Part shown: positions 30,529-34,097 of the stretch, piece by piece
How positions within the stretch are numbered: the stretch's first letter is position 1
Layout: each line of letters opens with the position of its first letter
Source: JAHEEL01 sp964195515
GTDB taxonomy: Bacteria; Actinomycetota; Acidimicrobiia; Spongiisociales; UBA5794
NCBI GenBank assembly: GCA_964195515.1
Contig: CAXMQO010000121.1
Location: forward strand, 1-34,097
Length of the DNA stretch: 34,097 nt
Direction of reading: 5' to 3'
Translations under genes and position numbers: made by a program
Notes under the pieces: generated by a model
The model's input: only the letters and a program-made list of their open reading frames with translations
What the model was told of the DNA's origin: nothing
The model's database searches: none

Positions 30529-31836
30529 ATGGCCGCGAAGCATCCCGGCGTGGTCTACGGACGTCGAGTCGCGATCGTCGACGGTCTTCGTACACCGTTC
30601 GTCAAGTCGGGAACGGCATTCAGAGACCTGTCCACGCTCGATCTGGCGTCCGCTGTTGTCAACGAGTTGCTCCAGCGATCCGGCGTCGAAGGCGGACAGG
30701 TCGATCAGGTCGTCTACGGGGCAGTCGTCGCCGATGTTGCCGGTCCGAACATCGCCAGGGAGATTGTCCTCGCCGCCGACTTCCCTCAGACCGTCGAGGC
30801 GTTCTCCGTGAGCCGCGCCTGCGCGACGTCGACACAGGCAGTCGTCTCGGGCGCCCAGTCGATCCTCCTCGGCGACGCCGACATCGTGGTCGCAGGTGGT
30901 GCCGATTCGCTGTCGAAACCTCCCGTCATGTACTCGGATCGCTTCGTCGACGTCCTCCTGGATGCCAACGCGGCGAAGGACATCGGAAGCAAAGTGAAGG
31001 CGTTCTCGGCACTCCGACCGAAGGACCTCGCCCCGCAACCACCGGCAATCGCCGAACGGTCGACCGGGTTGACCATGGGCGGGTCCGGCGAGATCATGGC
31101 CAAGGAGAACGGAATCACCCGTGAGGCCCAGGACGAGTTCGCGCTCCGCTCCCATCAGAAGGCGATCGCCGCGTGGGAGAACGGGATCTTCGACGATGAG
31201 GTGATGGCATTCCCCATCGGACCGAGTTTCAAGGCGACCGTCACCCGAGACAACATCCCTCGCGCCGACTCGAACATGGAGGCGCTCGCGAAGCTGCGTC
31301 CGGTGTTCGACCGGAAGCACGGGACGATCACTGCAGGAAACTCGTCTCCACTGACCGATGGCGCATCCGCCGTGATCCTCATGGAGGAGAAGACGGCCGA
31401 GCGACTCGGTCTCGTACCCAGGGCCTTCATTCGATCCTGGGCGTTCGCGGCACTCGATCCGAACTGGCAGCTGCTGATGGGCCCGTCGTTCGCGACTCCG
31501 AAGGCCCTCGAGAAGGCGCAGATGACGCTCGCCGACATCGACGTGATCGACATGCACGAGGCGTTCGCAGCGCAGGTCCTGTCGAACACGCAGGCATTCG
31601 CATCGGCCGAGTGGGCGAAGCGATGGCTCGGCAAGGATGAAGCGATCGGCGAGATCCCAGAGGAGAAGTTCAACCTCTACGGAGGATCGATCAGTCTCGG
31701 CCACCCCTTCGGTGCGACCGGAACGCGTCAGATCCTCACGATGGCCAACGAACTGGCCAGGCGAGACGGGGGCACGGCTCTCGTCACACAATGTGCAGCG
31801 GGCGGTCTCGGTGCTGCCGTCGTACTCGAGCGGTAG
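30529..31836 (+). CDS. fadI: Acetyl-CoA C-acyltransferase (3-ketoacyl-CoA thiolase), FadI-like
   Basis: The 435-residue thiolase has VAIVDGLRTPFVKSGTAFRDLS, the nucleophilic cysteine in VSRACATSTQAV (C98), AGNSSPLTDGASAVILM, DMHEAFAAQ and the C-terminal GGSISLGHPFGATGTR plus TQCAAGGLGAAVVLE with the second catalytic Cys. The length and the ACATS motif resemble FadI, the partner of FadJ, rather than biosynthetic acetoacetyl-CoA thiolases. It cleaves 3-ketoacyl-CoA to acetyl-CoA and a shortened acyl-CoA. GAAGGAG lies 5-6 nt before the ATG at 30529; an in-frame GTG at 30523 overlaps that site. fadJ follows after 10 bp. Confidence 0.95.
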   Translation: MAAKHPGVVYGRRVAIVDGLRTPFVKSGTAFRDLSTLDLASAVVNELLQRSGVEGGQVDQVVYGAVVADVAGPNIAREIVLAADFPQTVEAFSVSRACATSTQAVVSGAQSILLGDADIVVAGGADSLSKPPVMYSDRFVDVLLDANAAKDIGSKVKAFSALRPKDLAPQPPAIAERSTGLTMGGSGEIMAKENGITREAQDEFALRSHQKAIAAWENGIFDDEVMAFPIGPSFKATVTRDNIPRADSNMEALAKLRPVFDRKHGTITAGNSSPLTDGASAVILMEEKTAERLGLVPRAFIRSWAFAALDPNWQLLMGPSFATPKALEKAQMTLADIDVIDMHEAFAAQVLSNTQAFASAEWAKRWLGKDEAIGEIPEEKFNLYGGSISLGHPFGATGTRQILTMANELARRDGGTALVTQCAAGGLGAAVVLER

Positions 31837-31846
31837 AGAGGAAGAC

Positions 31847-34009
31847 ATGGAACTCACGCACTTCACGTTCAACGTCGAGAACGGCGTCGCCGTCGTCCTG
31901 CTCGACCGCGCCGGCGAGCCGATGAACACCATCGGGCCCGCGATCTTCGACGATTTCACCTCGGTGATCGACCGGATCGAGGCCGACCCTGCGATCAAGG
32001 CGGTCGTGATTGGCTCTGCAAAGAGAGGGAACTTCCTGGCCGGCGCCGACATCCGCTTCCTCGAGACCCTCACCAACCCCGACGAGGCAGCGGCGGCGAT
32101 CAGGGAACTTCACGCGCTGTTCGTCCGAATCGAGGCGTTGCACGCGGTTCACGGCAAGCCGGTCGTGATGGCGATCGACGGAGCCTGCCTCGGCGGCGGC
32201 CTCGAACTCGCCTTGACCGGTTCGATGCGCATCGCCACCGACAGCAAGAAGACTCAGCTGGGACAACCCGAGGTCCAACTCGGAATCCTCCCCGCCGGGG
32301 GTGGGACACAGCGTCTCCCGAAGATCATTGGTATCGCTGCGGCACTCGACATGATCCTCACCGGTCGACCCGTCCGACCGGTGGAAGCTCTCAAGATCGG
32401 CCTGGTCGACGAAGTCGTGCCCAGCGAGATGCTCTACGACATCGCGAAGGAGAGGGCCTCTGGATCGATCGGGCATCTCGGGGAATCCGGAGGCGGCTCG
32501 GTGAAGAGCTTCCTCACTCCGTCCCATCTCCAGGCTCTCGCGCTCGAACAGAACCCGGTAGGGCGCCGGGTTATGTTCAAGAAGGGCGAAGAGGCGATGC
32601 TCGCCAAGACGAAGGGCCTCTACCCGGCGCCGAAGCGGGCACTCGAGGCCGTCAAGATCGGTGTCGATCAGGGCAACGCTGCCGGATACGAGGCAGAGGC
32701 GACGTTCTTCGGTGAACTCGTCACCTCGTCCGAGTCGAAGGCACTCCGTGGGATCTTCTTCGCCTCACAGATGATGAAGTACACGACCGGGATCAGCGGC
32801 CACGCCGAACCGAAGAAGGTATCTAAGGTCGGAATCCTCGGTGGTGGCCTCATGGGCGCAGGAATCGCGACCGTATCGGTTCTGAAAGCCGGAGCAACGG
32901 TTCGCGTGCGGGAGGTGGACGACGCCGGCATCGAACGCGCGCTGGCACACGTCTCAAGGGAAGTGTCGAAGCAGGTGGAGCAACGCCGACTCAGGCCGTT
33001 CGAGGGCGAGCAGGCCCTGAACAAGGTCACGAGTACGACCGATTGGAGCGGCTTCCAGAACGTCGACATTGTCATCGAGGCCGTCTTCGAGAACCTCGAT
33101 CTCAAACGGGCGCTACTGGCCGAAGCCGAAGCCGTGATCGACGACGACGTCGTCTTCGCCTCGAACACGTCGTCGCTCCCGATCTCCGACATCGCGGCGA
33201 ACGCCAAACATCCCGAAGCGGTCCTTGGCATGCATTACTTCTCACCCGTCGAGAAGATGCCGCTGCTCGAGGTCATCGTGACCGAAGACACGTCTGCTTC
33301 GGCGACGGTGACAGCCGTTGAGTTCGGGAAGCGCCAGGGCAAGACCGTAATCGTCGTCAAGGATGGGCCCGGGTTCTACACAACGAGAATTCTCGTGCCC
33401 TACTTGAACGAGGCCTTCTATCTGCTTTCGGAGGGCGCCTCGGTCGAGGCGATCGACACGGCGATGGTTCAGTGGGGATTCCCGATTGGTCCCCTGCTGT
33501 TGACCGATGAGGTTGGCATCGACGTCGGGGCACACATCTCGAGGATCATGCTCGACGCGTTCGGCAAGCGGATGGCCGGACCCGACATGGCGCAGGGACT
33601 CCTCGACGAGGATCGCAAGGGGCGGAAGAACGGCCGCGGCTTCTACGAGTACGACGACAAGGGAGAGCGGGGCGAGGTCGATGAGAGCGTCTACCGGGCG
33701 CTCGGTCTCGGACCGCGTCGTGAGATTCCGAAGGCTGAGATCCAGGAGCGCATCGCCCTGGCGATGGTCAACGAGGCAGCGCTTTGTCTTGAGGAGGGAA
33801 TCCTCCAGTCGGCGGTTGACGGCGACATGGGCGCCGTGATGGGTCTCGGCTTCCCGCCGTTCCGCGGCGGTCCGTTCTGGTGGATGGACGAGGTCGGCGC
33901 AGGAGAGATCGTCGCCCAACTCGAAGCCCTGGCCGAGAAGCACGGGGAACGGTTCGAACCCGCAGGGATCATCCGTGCCCACGCCGAGGCCGGTGAGAAT
34001 TTCCGCTAG
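31847..34009 (+). CDS. fadJ: Fatty-acid oxidation multifunctional protein, FadJ/FadB alpha-type
   Basis: The 720-residue protein fuses an N-terminal enoyl-CoA hydratase with a 3-hydroxyacyl-CoA dehydrogenase. The crotonase part has LAGADIRFLE, AIDGACLGGGLELALTG and the catalytic-Glu region LGQPEVQLGILPAGGGTQRLPKI. The NAD domain begins VGILGGGLMGAGIATVSVLKAGATVRV and includes EAVFENLDLKRALLAE, FASNTSSLPI and GMHYFSPVEKMPLLEVI. Two dehydrogenase C-domains follow, with GPGFYTTRILVPYLNEA and GRGFYEYD. It performs the hydration and oxidation steps of beta-oxidation and forms a complex with FadI-type thiolase. AGAGGA lies before the ATG at 31847; the frame upstream of it lies inside fadI. Confidence 0.96.
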   Translation: MELTHFTFNVENGVAVVLLDRAGEPMNTIGPAIFDDFTSVIDRIEADPAIKAVVIGSAKRGNFLAGADIRFLETLTNPDEAAAAIRELHALFVRIEALHAVHGKPVVMAIDGACLGGGLELALTGSMRIATDSKKTQLGQPEVQLGILPAGGGTQRLPKIIGIAAALDMILTGRPVRPVEALKIGLVDEVVPSEMLYDIAKERASGSIGHLGESGGGSVKSFLTPSHLQALALEQNPVGRRVMFKKGEEAMLAKTKGLYPAPKRALEAVKIGVDQGNAAGYEAEATFFGELVTSSESKALRGIFFASQMMKYTTGISGHAEPKKVSKVGILGGGLMGAGIATVSVLKAGATVRVREVDDAGIERALAHVSREVSKQVEQRRLRPFEGEQALNKVTSTTDWSGFQNVDIVIEAVFENLDLKRALLAEAEAVIDDDVVFASNTSSLPISDIAANAKHPEAVLGMHYFSPVEKMPLLEVIVTEDTSASATVTAVEFGKRQGKTVIVVKDGPGFYTTRILVPYLNEAFYLLSEGASVEAIDTAMVQWGFPIGPLLLTDEVGIDVGAHISRIMLDAFGKRMAGPDMAQGLLDEDRKGRKNGRGFYEYDDKGERGEVDESVYRALGLGPRREIPKAEIQERIALAMVNEAALCLEEGILQSAVDGDMGAVMGLGFPPFRGGPFWWMDEVGAGEIVAQLEALAEKHGERFEPAGIIRAHAEAGENFR

Positions 34010-34023
34010 CTCCCGCTCCGCCC

Positions 34024-34097
34024 GGTTGTCGGTTGTCGGTTGTCGGTTGTCGGTTGTCGGTTGTCGGTTGTCGGTTGTCGGTTGTCGGTTGTCGGTT
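34024..34097 (+). repeat. Heptanucleotide tandem repeat GGTTGTC (at least 10.6 copies), open at the window end
   Basis: Ten perfect GGTTGTC units (34024-34093) plus GGTT run to the last base, starting 14 bp after the fadJ stop. There is no variation between units. The true length is unknown because the array continues past the edge. It is intergenic as far as seen. Confidence 0.97.

Noticed and set aside
29559..31124. 521-codon plus-strand frame spanning the sigma gene, its terminator and fadI
   Set aside because: Serine/arginine-rich out-of-frame text that reads across an intrinsic terminator; not a gene.
30511..32076. 521-codon minus-strand frame across fadI and fadJ
   Set aside because: It is antisense to two well-conserved genes, crosses their junction, and shows no family motif.
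34024..34097. CRISPR-like repeat array
   Set aside because: The units are 7 nt with no spacers, and no cas genes are present; it is a simple tandem repeat.

Overview
The window is GC-rich, densely coded bacterial DNA. It most likely comes from an actinobacterium outside the well-studied model genera. The evidence is a dnaK-grpE-dnaJ operon ending in a MerR-type HspR regulator, an F420-type luciferase-like oxidoreductase, frequent GTG starts, many 4-bp ATGA/GTGA overlaps, and several genes with no Shine-Dalgarno but a TANNNT box 6-7 nt before the start codon (leaderless style). Acidimicrobiia or a relative would fit, but the sequence alone does not fix the class. I see no rRNA, tRNA, CRISPR array, prophage or intact insertion sequence. 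No gene-free stretch exceeds 300 bases; the largest is the 270-base leader region before the sigma factor gene.

Layout. From 10656 down to 1, all genes are on the minus strand: a small PLDc_N/SHOCT membrane protein closed by a hairpin terminator; a nitroreductase-murI-macrodomain group; then proC, proline dehydrogenase, a TPM-like membrane protein, PspA, a single-chain pyruvate:ferredoxin oxidoreductase (nifJ), and a dihydroorotate dehydrogenase-like gene cut by the window edge. An acyl-CoA dehydrogenase (minus, 10769-12571) diverges from its probable TetR regulator. An LLM-class oxidoreductase and an alpha/beta hydrolase follow on the plus strand. A minus-strand cassette at 15274-16311 encodes a CstR-like CsoR-family repressor and two rhodaneses behind a clear operator, and it diverges from the dnaK operon (16474-20283).

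The plus strand continues with a class V aminotransferase overlapping a GH1 beta-glucosidase; a run of secreted or poorly known genes (DUF3160 lipoprotein, CapA-like protein with FG-GAP-like repeats, DUF1684, amidohydrolase); a frameshifted orphan VapB antitoxin relic; a minus-strand thioesterase; a sigma-70 family factor with a long leader; and a fadI-fadJ beta-oxidation pair. The window ends in an open heptanucleotide tandem repeat.

How it fits together. The themes are fatty-acid oxidation (acyl-CoA dehydrogenase, FadI, FadJ, thioesterase), pyruvate and proline redox metabolism, and stress response (HspR chaperone operon, PspA/TPM envelope stress, persulfide-sensing rhodanese operon, sigma factor). 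The points most worth follow-up are the CstR-rhodanese cassette with its operator over a leaderless promoter, the repeat element translated inside grpE, the recurrent leaderless-promoter geometry, the perfect 27-bp palindrome upstream of proC, and the uncharacterised DUF3160-CapA-DUF1684 cluster.
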